Of a stretch of DNA of 64,000 nt, positions 53,052-62,009 are shown piece by piece. This stretch comes from Salipiger abyssi. GTDB taxonomy: Bacteria; Pseudomonadota; Alphaproteobacteria; Rhodobacterales; Rhodobacteraceae. Both the position numbers and the translations under genes were made by a program. The notes under the pieces are model-generated. The model worked only from the letters and a program-made list of their open reading frames with translations, was not told the DNA's origin and did not search any database. How positions within the stretch are numbered: position 1 is the stretch's first letter; the number at the start of each line of letters is the position of its first letter. Location of the stretch: the NCBI RefSeq assembly GCF_001975705.1, contig NZ_CP015093.1:2418001-2482000 (forward strand), read 5' to 3'.

Positions 53052-53325
53052 AGCCGTCGCCACCGCGCTGCTGTCGGATGACAAGACCCGCACCACGCGC
53101 TTCGATTTCGCCCCCGGCGCGGAAACCGGCTGGCATGTGCACGCGCATGATTACGTGATCGTCGCGGTGACCGATCTGACCATGCGGCTGGAGCTGCCGG
53201 GCGGCGAGACCCGCGATGTGTTCACCCCGGCGGGGCAGGCCTATCGCCGCGACAAGGGCACCGAGCACAATGTCATCAACGTGGGCGACGCGCCGATGAG
53301 CTTTGTCGAGGTGGAAATCCTCTGA
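53038..53325 (+). CDS. Small cupin protein
   Basis: 95-residue single-domain cupin: TRFDFAPGAETGWHVHAHDYVIVAVTD is motif 1 (G-x5-H-x-H-x-E-like, here H-x-H), and NVGDAPMSFVEVEIL ends the barrel; the second motif region is EHNVINVG with a His. Metal-binding is likely; the ligand is unknown. ATG at 53038 inside the preceding gene. Confidence 0.85.
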   Translation: MARTEAVATALLSDDKTRTTRFDFAPGAETGWHVHAHDYVIVAVTDLTMRLELPGGETRDVFTPAGQAYRRDKGTEHNVINVGDAPMSFVEVEIL

Positions 53326-53358
53326 GCGGGCGGAGGGCGGGCAGGCCGTCCGCGCCCG

Positions 53359-54492
53359 TCACGCGCCCGGGGGCGGCGGCGGCATGACGGTGAAGAGCTG
53401 CGCCAGCTCGGTCACATCCTCGGCGCGCTGCCAGCCGTCCTGGCCCTGGGTCCAGACATAGGTTTCGCGGGTCAGCCCGCCCTCGGTCACCATGCGACCC
53501 AGCCGCGCCTTGGAGAATGGGCCACTGGTCTGGCCGTTCTCGGCGATGTGCCAGACATGTTCGACCGGCGGCGGGGGAGGCGGCGGCGGGGCCGATGCGG
53601 CGGGTTGTGACGCCGCCGCCGGGCGGGCGCCCCAGGGGCCGGCCTGCGCGCCGCTCATCTGCGCGCCCATCGACATGCCGAGCCCGGCGCCGAACCCGGT
53701 GCCCATGGCTTGACCGGCGGCAGAGCCCTCGGCCCCCAGCGCCTCGGCGGCCTGGAACTTGGTATAGGCATCCAGATTGCCGATCACCCCCATCGAGGTG
53801 CGCTTGTCCATCGCCTTTTCCACCGCGTCGGGGAGCGAGATGTTCTCGATATAAAGCTCGGGCAAGGTCAGCCCGTATTCCGCGATGGTGGCGGAGATCC
53901 CTTCGGCCAGCATCTTGCCCAGATCGGCGGTGTTGGCCGCCATGTCGAGCACCGGAATGCCCGAGCCGGCAATCAGCCGCGAGAATTCCTGCACGATGAT
54001 ATTGCGGATCTGAAAGCTGATCTCGTCGGAGGTGAACTCGCCATCGGTGCCGACGATCTCGGTGAGGAACTTCGCCGCGTCGGCGACGCGCACCGAATAG
54101 GTGCCGAAGGCGCGCAGCCGCACCGGGCCGAATTCCGGATCGCGGCAGATGATCGGGTTCTTGGTGCCCCATTTCAGCCCGTTGAACCGCGTCGTGTTGA
54201 CGAAATAGATCTCGGATTTGAAGGGCGAGCGGAAGCCGTGATCCCAGTGCTGGAGCGAGGTCATGATCGGCATGTTGTTGGTCTCGAGCATGTAGAGACC
54301 GGGCGTGAACACATCCGCCAGCTGCCCCTCATGCACGAACACCGCCGACTGCCCCTCGCGCACGGTCAGCTTGGCGCCGTATTTGATCTCGTGCCCCTCG
54401 CGCTCGAAACGCCAGACCATCGTGTCGCGGGTGTCGTCCACCCAGTGGATCACGTCGATGAACTGGCCCGAGAGGAAATCCAGAATGCCCAT
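53359..54492 (-). CDS. SPFH-domain protein with C-terminal GYF-like domain (YdjI-like)
   Basis: 377-residue protein. N-terminal ~290 residues form the virion-core/SPFH fold (MGILDFLSGQFIDVIHWVDDT; VREGQSAVFVHEGQLADVFTPGLYML; SFQIRNIIVQEFSRLI). A Gly/Ala/Pro-rich linker with a polyproline run (~300-320) is followed by a GYF_2 domain (WHIAENGQTSGPFSKARL). SPFH proteins organise membrane microdomains. B. subtilis YdjI has a related role with YdjG; here both partners occur in one cluster with XpaC and TelA. ATG at 54492. Confidence 0.85.
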   Translation of the reverse strand: MGILDFLSGQFIDVIHWVDDTRDTMVWRFEREGHEIKYGAKLTVREGQSAVFVHEGQLADVFTPGLYMLETNNMPIMTSLQHWDHGFRSPFKSEIYFVNTTRFNGLKWGTKNPIICRDPEFGPVRLRAFGTYSVRVADAAKFLTEIVGTDGEFTSDEISFQIRNIIVQEFSRLIAGSGIPVLDMAANTADLGKMLAEGISATIAEYGLTLPELYIENISLPDAVEKAMDKRTSMGVIGNLDAYTKFQAAEALGAEGSAAGQAMGTGFGAGLGMSMGAQMSGAQAGPWGARPAAASQPAASAPPPPPPPPVEHVWHIAENGQTSGPFSKARLGRMVTEGGLTRETYVWTQGQDGWQRAEDVTELAQLFTVMPPPPPGA

Positions 54493-54510
54493 GGGTTACT
54501 CCTTTGAAAG

Positions 54511-55491
54511 TCAGCTCGGCCCGAGACCGCCCGCGAGCTGTGCCGCCAGGTCCTTGACGATGGGGCGCGCGGTGTCGGCGTCCATGCCCGGCTTCAGCCG
54601 GGGATCGTAGAGGATTTTCAGCAGCATCTCGTCATGGGTGGTGAGCAGGGCGAACTCGTCGTCGTCGTTGAAGATCGAGGGCCGCGCCTCGGGCCAGTCG
54701 TTACCCAGGCCCAGGCCCTGCGCCACTTCTTCGTGGATGCAGGAGCGGCGCAGCAGGTCGGGATGTTCCGAGCGGATCACCGCGATGGCCTCGCCATAGG
54801 CATAGCCGCCCGGATTTTCGGAAAAGGCGATGACCAGGCAGTGGATCGAGCGCGGCAGGTTTTCGAAGACCTCCAGCGCCGAGGGGCTCACATCGGGCAC
54901 AAGCTGGCGGATGCGCGGGGCGATCTGCGCCTTGTCGTCCTCGGACATGAAAAGCACGTGGAAATTCGCCGCGCCGGTGGTCATCGAGATCGGATGCCCG
55001 GTCACCCGGTTCAGCCGGTTCACATATTGAATCAGCATGTTGCGGTCCTGCACGCGCTGATCCTCGGGCACCAGCGCGCCGAACTCGGCGGAGACGCGCA
55101 CCGGCTTGGTCCATTTCTTCACCCGCCCCAGCTCTCCGCGCGAGGGGCGCAGACCGGCGCCGCGCTCGTATTCCTCGGCCAGCGCGATGCGTTCGAAATT
55201 CCGCGCCAGCATCGTGTCGGTAAAGGGCGTGTCCGGGCCGCCGCCATCGGTGCGCAGCAGGCCCTGCGTCAGCAGATCCGCCTGCACCCGGGCGTAATAG
55301 ACCTCAAGATCGTGGCTCGCCAGCGACGGCTCGCGCGGCGCCTCCGATTCCGGATCGGCAGGGCGCAGTTCAGAGGGGCGCGCATGCGGCGGCACTTCGG
55401 TCTTGCGGGGGGCAAGCGTCGAGGATTCGCAGGCCGCGAGACCTGCGAGCAGCAAAATGGCGAGCGCCGCGCGGCGCAAGCCCCCGCGCAT
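54511..55491 (-). CDS. DUF2927 lipoprotein with metalloprotease-like motif
   Basis: 326-residue lipoprotein: signal peptide with lipobox LAAC (Cys21), Pro/Glu-rich linker to about residue 60, then the DUF2927 domain. CIHEEVAQGLGLGNDWPEA (near 255) resembles the zinc-binding HEExxxGLGLxxD of metzincin-type proteases. Actual proteolysis has not been shown for the family as far as I know. Lies between the SPFH gene and telA with short gaps, so it is probably the envelope-facing part of the cluster. Confidence 0.82.
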   Translation of the reverse strand: MRGGLRRAALAILLLAGLAACESSTLAPRKTEVPPHARPSELRPADPESEAPREPSLASHDLEVYYARVQADLLTQGLLRTDGGGPDTPFTDTMLARNFERIALAEEYERGAGLRPSRGELGRVKKWTKPVRVSAEFGALVPEDQRVQDRNMLIQYVNRLNRVTGHPISMTTGAANFHVLFMSEDDKAQIAPRIRQLVPDVSPSALEVFENLPRSIHCLVIAFSENPGGYAYGEAIAVIRSEHPDLLRRSCIHEEVAQGLGLGNDWPEARPSIFNDDDEFALLTTHDEMLLKILYDPRLKPGMDADTARPIVKDLAAQLAGGLGPS

Positions 55492-55494
55492 GGC

Positions 55495-56697
55495 TCAGGC
55501 GCCCGCCGGCACGGAGGTGCCGGCATTGTCGCCCACGCCGTCGCCGCGCGCCTTGGCGGCGGCCAGCGTGTCGCGCAGCTCGTGTTCCATCTTCTTCAGC
55601 TCTTCCTCGGCCTTGGCGCGGCGCGCCTTGCCCTCGTCGGCGATCTGGAGCGATTCCTGGATGGTGCCGATCAGGTCGGCATTGGCCTGCTTGACCGCCT
55701 CGATATCGAAGACGCCGCGCTCCATCTCCTCGCGGATCACCTTGTTGCTGTCGCGCAGGTTCTTGGCATTGGCGGTCAGCAGCTCGTTGGTGAGGTCGTT
55801 GGCGTCGCGCACCGCCGCTGCCGCCTCGGCGGAGCGCTGGATGGTGACCGCCTGCGCCAGCTGGGTTTCCCAGAGCGGCACGGTGTTGACCAGGGTCGAA
55901 TTGATCTTGGTGACCAGCGACTTGTCGTTCTCCTGCACCAGCCGGATCGACGGCAGCGACTGCATGGTCACCTGGCGGGTGAGCTTGAGATCGTGCACCC
56001 GGCGTTCGAGATCGTCGCGGGCGGCGCGCAGGTCGCGCAGCTCCTGCGCCTTCATCACCTGATCGTTCTCGGCGGCGGCCTGCACCTCGGCCTCCTTGGC
56101 GGGGATGAGGGTGCCGTCCAGCTCCTTCAGCTTTTCCTCGCCGGCGGCGATATAGAGCGCCAGCTCGTCGTAGAATTGCAGCGTCTTGTCATAGAGCAGG
56201 TCGAGCGACTTGATGTCTTTCAGCAGGGTATGCTCGTGCCTGAGCAGGTTGTCGGTGATCTTGTCGATCTGGCCCTGCACCTCTTCGTAACGCGCGGTGA
56301 ACTTGGCGAAGGGGGCGGCGCGACCGATCAGCTTTTCCCACCAGCTGCGATCGCGGCGCACGTCGAGCTCGGAGACCGAAAAGCCCCGGATCGTGGTGAC
56401 GATGCCGCGCAGGCTGTCGCCCGCCGGGCCGACATCCTTGTTGCGCACCCCGTCGAGCATCGCCTGGGAGATCTCCTGCAACTCGGACTGCGCGGCCGAG
56501 CCGAAGGAGACGATGGAGTTGGTATCGCCCATGTCGATCTCTTCCATGCGCGAGCGGATCTCTTCGTCGACCTCGGGCGCGGCATCGGAGAGCGGCACCA
56601 CCGCGTCCGCCTGTGACGGCTCCGGCAGGACCACCGCGTTCACCTCGTCAACCATCGCCAGCGCCTTTTCGGCCTCGGCTTTCACATTCTCAGACAT
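55495..56697 (-). CDS. TelA/toxic anion resistance family protein
   Basis: 400-residue largely helical protein with long coiled-coil stretches (about 215-260 and 340-380). RRDRSWWEKLIGRAAPFAKFTARYEEVQGQID and LDLLYDKTLQFYDELALYIAAGEEKL are the TelA core. TelA-type genes are historically tied to tellurite tolerance and co-occur with XpaC (Bacillus xpaC-yaaN, for example). It is three bases from the DUF2927 gene and follows xpaC by 37 bases. Confidence 0.88.
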   Translation of the reverse strand: MSENVKAEAEKALAMVDEVNAVVLPEPSQADAVVPLSDAAPEVDEEIRSRMEEIDMGDTNSIVSFGSAAQSELQEISQAMLDGVRNKDVGPAGDSLRGIVTTIRGFSVSELDVRRDRSWWEKLIGRAAPFAKFTARYEEVQGQIDKITDNLLRHEHTLLKDIKSLDLLYDKTLQFYDELALYIAAGEEKLKELDGTLIPAKEAEVQAAAENDQVMKAQELRDLRAARDDLERRVHDLKLTRQVTMQSLPSIRLVQENDKSLVTKINSTLVNTVPLWETQLAQAVTIQRSAEAAAAVRDANDLTNELLTANAKNLRDSNKVIREEMERGVFDIEAVKQANADLIGTIQESLQIADEGKARRAKAEEELKKMEHELRDTLAAAKARGDGVGDNAGTSVPAGA

Positions 56698-56734
56698 CCG
56701 ATCTTCCCCACATGCTTTATTGCGGCGCTCCGGC

Positions 56735-57625
56735 TTAACTCAGCCGGACGCCTTCCCGTTGCAGACGATCCCGCAAAACCTCGATTTCGACGGTCAGGTC
56801 GGCGTTGTTATCGAGCAGGAGTTTTTCATTTTTCTGACCGAACCCCTCTTCGAGATCGGTCAGCAGCATCATGAAATCGCTTTTCGCTGCGCGATCCTGC
56901 GTGCGGCTGTAAATATCGGCGAATTTCACCGCCGCGTCGCGGGCGCCCATCAGGTAGACGCCGAGATATTTGCGCGCCGAGGTCAGGTCGCGCGGATCTT
57001 CCTCGACGGTGCGGATGAGCTGTGAGACCTTGTGGTGAAAGCGCTCGACGCGGGCCTCGACCTGACGGTCGCCGGCGCGTTTCACCGCCTCGTCCATGGC
57101 GACGAGATAGGATTCGGCCTCGTCCACAACGCGGGCGACGCGATCCTGCTGGAAGGTGTCGATGCCCTCCATCCCCTTGTTTTTCATCGGGTCGATGCCG
57201 AAGGCGCCGAGATGCAGCACAACCGCCGAGAGCCCGTAAAGCGCGGGGGCGATAACGCCCGGCTCGGCCTTGAACGCGGCGACGGCAACGCCGACGCCGG
57301 CCAGCGCGGCGGCAAAGATCTTGCGCGGGATCGCGGGGCGGCGCGCAACACGGCGCTCTTCATAGGCGGCCTGCGCCCGCAACCCGTCGCGCAGCAGCCA
57401 GGCGCCAAGCAGCAGCGCCCCGGCGCCGGCGAGCCCGGTGACAAGCCCCACCGCGCCGTCATTGAGCGAGGTCGCGGCCAGCACGATCGGCGGCACGAAA
57501 AGCACGTTCGATCGCGCGCCCACCGGATCCACCTTTGCGCCCGAGTAGTGGCTCGGACGAATCGGTTCATCGGGTGCGTTTTCCGCTGCGTCGGGGCTGT
57601 ATTTTCCGCCAAATCTCTGGGCCAT
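56735..57625 (-). CDS. XpaC-like membrane protein (5-bromo-4-chloroindolyl phosphate hydrolysis family)
   Basis: About 296 residues from MAQRFGGKYS. Two pairs of hydrophobic helices (~45-85 and ~105-150) precede FGIDPMKNKGMEG and a cytosolic helical domain. This is the XpaC family, named after an assay phenotype; the enzyme activity is unproven. ATG at 57625 abuts the stop of the 29-residue gene; an in-frame start at 57637 overlaps it. Paralogue of the protein at 57800. Confidence 0.82.
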   Translation of the reverse strand: MAQRFGGKYSPDAAENAPDEPIRPSHYSGAKVDPVGARSNVLFVPPIVLAATSLNDGAVGLVTGLAGAGALLLGAWLLRDGLRAQAAYEERRVARRPAIPRKIFAAALAGVGVAVAAFKAEPGVIAPALYGLSAVVLHLGAFGIDPMKNKGMEGIDTFQQDRVARVVDEAESYLVAMDEAVKRAGDRQVEARVERFHHKVSQLIRTVEEDPRDLTSARKYLGVYLMGARDAAVKFADIYSRTQDRAAKSDFMMLLTDLEEGFGQKNEKLLLDNNADLTVEIEVLRDRLQREGVRLS

Positions 57626-57626
57626 C

Positions 57627-57716
57627 TCAGAGCCCACCCAGCCAGCCGGACGTGACTCCGAAAAGGAGCACGATCAGAAGTACATAGGCCACCTTCTGCA
57701 GGGCCGTGCCAGACAT
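57627..57716 (-). CDS. Tiny membrane protein, 29 residues
   Basis: Reads MSGTALQKVAYVLLIVLLFG followed by VTSGWLGGL: one membrane helix and little else. GGAGGCGGC lies just before the ATG at 57716, a strong ribosome-binding site. Its stop sits one base before the XpaC start, so it is translationally coupled. It resembles, in place and in topology, the 66-residue membrane protein at 58673 that precedes the other XpaC paralogue. Not recognised as a known family. Confidence 0.7.
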   Translation of the reverse strand: MSGTALQKVAYVLLIVLLFGVTSGWLGGL

Positions 57717-57729
57717 GCCGCCTCCGGGA

Positions 57730-57785
57730 TTTTCTCGTTTCGGAGAAAACTTAGGGGGAAAGGGCCGAACTTGCTAGGGGGAAAG
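57730..57785 (-). promoter_or_regulatory. Internal hairpin and 11-bp direct repeats before the tiny gene/XpaC/TelA unit
   Basis: On the plus strand TAGGGGGAAAG occurs twice, at 57752-57762 and 57775-57785 (23-bp period, about two helical turns), and TTTTCTC/GAGAAAA forms a hairpin at 57730-57749. This 83-base gap lies between the second XpaC paralogue's stop and the tiny gene. It looks like an internal operator/promoter. Confidence 0.45.
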
Positions 57786-57799
57786 ACCGCCGTTTTGGC

Positions 57800-58648
57800 T
57801 CAGGCCACCAGGTCGATGCGCATGCGGTGCCAGAGCAGGTCTGCCTCAAGCTCGAACGCATCGCGACCGGAGCTGGTGACCGATTTTCTTGCCCGTTCTT
57901 CAAAGGCTTGTCCCAAAACTGCGATGCGCGCAAGATAGCGGCGGCGGGCGCGATGGCGATCTCCCGCCTCCCAGGCGGCAATCAGGCGAGCGTTTTCCTG
58001 CCGAAGCAGCTCGACAAATTTCACCACCGGCTTGCGCAGCTGCTTGATATCGGGGTTTTCGGCGCAAAGCGCGGCGATCAGCCCCATGGCACCGGTCTTG
58101 AGGGCCTCGATCTGGCGGGTCAGGTCGCGGTCGCCGAGCGCGGCAACGTCCTGCACCATGCCATCAAGCGTGGCGTCAATCCGCTCCAGAACCGCGTCGG
58201 AGGCGTGCGAGGTAAACTTGCGCGGCTCGTCGGAAACGGCGGCGATGTCGCCCTTGTCCTTCATCGGGTCGATGCCGAAGGCGGCAAGGCTCAGCGCCGA
58301 GGCGAGTGCACCAAACCCCACCGGCAGCAGCAGCGAATAGAAATGGTGCCCGGCGAGGATCGTCACCATGATGCCGATCAGCACCGCGCCGAGGATCTTG
58401 CGCGGGATGCGCGGAGCGCGGGCGATCTCGGCGCTGTCATAGGTGTTTTGCAGCTTCTGGCCACGGTGGATGAGCCGCAGCGCCATGAGAAAGAGCGACA
58501 GTTGCAGCACGGCGGCAAAGGCCGAGGTGGCGCTGCCCTGAAACAGCAGCAGGATCATTGGAAACGCCGCGAGGAAGAGCACGGCCAGACCGGAATCGAG
58601 CGGCCCCATGCCATCGTCGCGATATGATCCATAGTCGATATTGGCCAT
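57800..58648 (-). CDS. Second XpaC-like membrane protein
   Basis: 282 residues with hydrophobic segments at about 18-60 and 90-125, then FGIDPMKDKGDIA, nearly identical to the signature of the XpaC protein at 56735, and a cytosolic helical domain. Divergent paralogue; family assignment rests on that shared motif and topology. First large gene of the cluster, after a 66-residue membrane gene. Confidence 0.72.
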   Translation of the reverse strand: MANIDYGSYRDDGMGPLDSGLAVLFLAAFPMILLLFQGSATSAFAAVLQLSLFLMALRLIHRGQKLQNTYDSAEIARAPRIPRKILGAVLIGIMVTILAGHHFYSLLLPVGFGALASALSLAAFGIDPMKDKGDIAAVSDEPRKFTSHASDAVLERIDATLDGMVQDVAALGDRDLTRQIEALKTGAMGLIAALCAENPDIKQLRKPVVKFVELLRQENARLIAAWEAGDRHRARRRYLARIAVLGQAFEERARKSVTSSGRDAFELEADLLWHRMRIDLVA

Positions 58649-58672
58649 GACCTCAGGCTCCTTTCGCGCCGC

Positions 58673-58873
58673 TCAGAGAAGGTAGCTCAGGGCGAAGATC
58701 AGCACCCAGAGCGCGGCGAAGGCGAGCTTGGCCCTCGGGTTGCCGCTCTGCCGGATGCGGCTGGCGGCGCTGGACAGCGCCTCATAGGTGTCATGCGCGA
58801 CCATCCGCAGGTTCCCGAGAACCAGCAGGGTCGTGGCGGTCAGAATGAGCAGGGCCAGGATCGTCGTCATCAT
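58673..58873 (-). CDS. Small membrane protein, 66 residues
   Basis: Two predicted helices: MMTTILALLILTATTLLVLG at the N-terminus and FAALWVLIFALSYLL at the C-terminus, joined by a polar segment. No family recognised. The ATG pair at 58873/58870 follows only a weak ribosome-binding site; a longer frame to 58945 adds a basic, non-hydrophobic N-terminus. Precedes the XpaC paralogue by 24 bases, mirroring the 29-residue gene before the other XpaC. Confidence 0.65.
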   Translation of the reverse strand: MMTTILALLILTATTLLVLGNLRMVAHDTYEALSSAASRIRQSGNPRAKLAFAALWVLIFALSYLL

Positions 58874-58986
58874 GCGAAGATCTTGACCGGAAATCCGGGC
58901 GAAAAAGCGGCGGCTTTCGTGAATTGGCCGCCCAATTTTCGTCAAAGTAAATGAAGGCTTAGCACCGCTTGTTGCGCGCTACGCGA

Positions 58987-59811
<825 letters not shown>

Positions 59812-59889
59812 GTCTCTCGCCATACTGCAAAGCGGTGCCCGGGGGAAGCCGCCTCGCCAAAGCCGCGCGGCTCGGCTATCACCGCGCGT

Positions 59890-60351
59890 ATGAGTTTTCG
59901 CAGTCACATGGATCAGGCGCTGTCAGAGGCCCGCGCCGCCGCCGCGCGCGGCGAGGTGCCGGTGGGTGCGGTGGTCGTTTCCCCCTCGGGGACGGTGGTC
60001 GCTGCCGCCGGCAACCGGACGCGCGAGCTCAACGATCCCACCGCCCATGCCGAGGTTCTCGCCCTGCGCGCCGCCTGCGCGGCGGCGGGATCGGAGCGGC
60101 TGCCGGGGCACGATCTCTACGTGACGCTGGAGCCTTGCCCGATGTGCGCGGCGGCGATTTCCTTTGCCCGCATCGCGCGGCTCTACTACGGCGCGGGCGA
60201 TCCGAAATCCGGCGGCGTGGCACAGGGCGCGCGGGTGTTTTCGCATCCGCAATGCCATCACGCGCCGGAGGTTTATGACGGGATTGCGGCAAAAGAGGCG
60301 GAAACGCTGCTGAAGAGCTTCTTTGCAGAGAGGCGCGAGTCGGGATGCTGA
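59890..60351 (+). CDS. tadA: tRNA(adenine34) deaminase
   Basis: 153-residue zinc deaminase that makes inosine-34 in tRNA-Arg(ACG), the tRNA encoded at 17233. Catalytic HAEVLAL and PCPMCAAAI motifs are complete. ATG at 59890; the open frame continues far upstream antisense to the pseudouridine synthase and is not real. Its stop overlaps the next gene's start. Confidence 0.95.
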   Translation: MSFRSHMDQALSEARAAAARGEVPVGAVVVSPSGTVVAAAGNRTRELNDPTAHAEVLALRAACAAAGSERLPGHDLYVTLEPCPMCAAAISFARIARLYYGAGDPKSGGVAQGARVFSHPQCHHAPEVYDGIAAKEAETLLKSFFAERRESGC

Positions 60352-60884
60352 TTCTCTTCAACAAGCCCTTTGGCGTGCTGTCGCAGTTCACCGACAAGGG
60401 CACCGCCGACAGCCCGCGTGCCACGCTGTCGGATTATATCGACGTGCCGAAGGTCTATCCCGCCGGACGGCTCGACCGCGACAGCGAGGGGCTTTTGCTG
60501 CTCACCGATGATGGGCGCTTGCAGGCCCGCATCGCGCATCCGAAATTCAAGAAGCCCAAGACCTATCTGGTGCAGGTCGAGGGCGACCCTCAGGAGGCGC
60601 AGCTCGCGCAGCTCCGCGTCGGCGTGACGCTGAAGGACGGGCCGACCCGGCCCGCCAAGGTGCGCCGCCTGCCCGCGCCCGATCTCTGGCCGCGCGTGCC
60701 GCCGGTGCGGTTCCGCAAGACCGTGCCCGATGCCTGGCTGGAGGTGACGATCACCGAGGGCCGCAACCGCCAGGTACGGCGCATGGTGGCGCATGTGGGC
60801 CTGCCCTGCCTGCGGCTGGTGCGCTGGTCGGTGGGCGACTGGACGGTCGCCGGGCTGGCACCCGGAGAATGGCGCGCGCTCTGA
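60345..60884 (+). CDS. RluE-type pseudouridine synthase
   Basis: 179-residue synthase without an S4 domain. [14 protein letters not shown] opens the fold, [17 protein letters not shown] holds the catalytic Asp, and [11 protein letters not shown] is the C-terminal motif. Short length and no S4 match RluE, which modifies 23S rRNA in E. coli. Overlaps tadA by seven bases. Confidence 0.9.
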   Translation: MLILFNKPFGVLSQFTDKGTADSPRATLSDYIDVPKVYPAGRLDRDSEGLLLLTDDGRLQARIAHPKFKKPKTYLVQVEGDPQEAQLAQLRVGVTLKDGPTRPAKVRRLPAPDLWPRVPPVRFRKTVPDAWLEVTITEGRNRQVRRMVAHVGLPCLRLVRWSVGDWTVAGLAPGEWRAL

Positions 60885-60964
60885 TTGCGCGTGCGCGGCG
60901 GCTTCCCGGGCGTCTGCTCCATCTATCTGGTCTTTCCGGAAAAATCGCGCCATAGCGTGACGGC

Positions 60965-61867
60965 ATGGACCTCTGGATCATCGTCACCATCGCCGCCGCC
61001 TTTTTTCAGACCCTGCGCTTCATGGTGCAGAAGGTGCTGAGCATGGGCGGTCTCAGCGCCACCGGCAGCACGTTTGCGCGTTTTGCCTATGCGTTTCCAC
61101 CGGCGCTGCTGATCACCGGACTCTATATCGCGCTGACCGGACAAAGCGTGCCGGCGCTCGGCCCGCTCTTCTGGGCTTATGCGCTGACCGGCGGCACCGG
61201 GCAGATCCTGGCGACGATTTGCGTGGTGGCGCTGTTCCGGCAGCGCAACTTCGCGGTGGGCATCACCTTCAAGAAGACCGAAGTTATCCAGACGGCGCTG
61301 GTCGGTCTGGTGCTGCTGGGCGAGGGGCTGTCGCCGGTGGGCTGGTGGGCAATCCTCATCGGTCTGGTGGGTGTGCTGCTGCTGTCGGACATGCCGGGGG
61401 TGAGCGGCCACTGGCTGCGCCGGCTGGGCAACCGGGCGGTGGCGCTGGGGCTTGCCTCGGGTCTTTTCTTTGCCTTCTCGGCGGTGGGCTATCGCGGCGC
61501 ATCGTTGCAGCTCGAGGTCAGCGACCCGTTCCTGCGCGCCTCGGTCACGCTGTGCTGCGTGGTGCTGTCGCAGTTCCTTGCCATGGCGCTCTGGATGCGC
61601 CTTGCCGAGCCCGGGCAGATCACCGCCGTCTGGCGGGCGCGCAAGGTGGCGATCTGGGTGGGGCTCACCTCGATGGCGGGCAGCCTGTGCTGGTTCACCG
61701 CCTTCACCCTGCAAAACGCCGCCTATGTGCAGGCGCTGGGGCAGGTGGAGCTGGTCTTTTCGCTGATCGCCTCGGTGATGTTCTTCAAGGAGCGCGTCAC
61801 CCGCCGGGAACTGGCGGGGATCGGCTTTCTGGCGCTGTCGATTCTGGTGCTGGTCCTGGCGCTCTAG
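60965..61867 (+). CDS. EamA/DMT-family transporter
   Basis: 300-residue membrane protein with ten predicted helices in two EamA repeats. TEVIQTALVGLVLLGEGLSPVGW and FKERVTRRELAGIGFLALSILVLV are the repeat ends typical of drug/metabolite transporters. Substrate unknown. ATG at 60965, no ribosome-binding site of note; a start 80 bases after the synthase. Confidence 0.85.
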   Translation: MDLWIIVTIAAAFFQTLRFMVQKVLSMGGLSATGSTFARFAYAFPPALLITGLYIALTGQSVPALGPLFWAYALTGGTGQILATICVVALFRQRNFAVGITFKKTEVIQTALVGLVLLGEGLSPVGWWAILIGLVGVLLLSDMPGVSGHWLRRLGNRAVALGLASGLFFAFSAVGYRGASLQLEVSDPFLRASVTLCCVVLSQFLAMALWMRLAEPGQITAVWRARKVAIWVGLTSMAGSLCWFTAFTLQNAAYVQALGQVELVFSLIASVMFFKERVTRRELAGIGFLALSILVLVLAL

Positions 61868-62009
61868 CCGCCGCGGCTTTTTCGTCGCACCGGGCGCCGC
61901 CCTACCGGCCGTGCCCTGTTCACGATTCGAAAAATGCGGTATGCGAAGGGAAACAACGCATTAAGATTTTGTCGCCTATATCGGGACGGCAGGCAGAGCG
62001 GGCAGGGCA

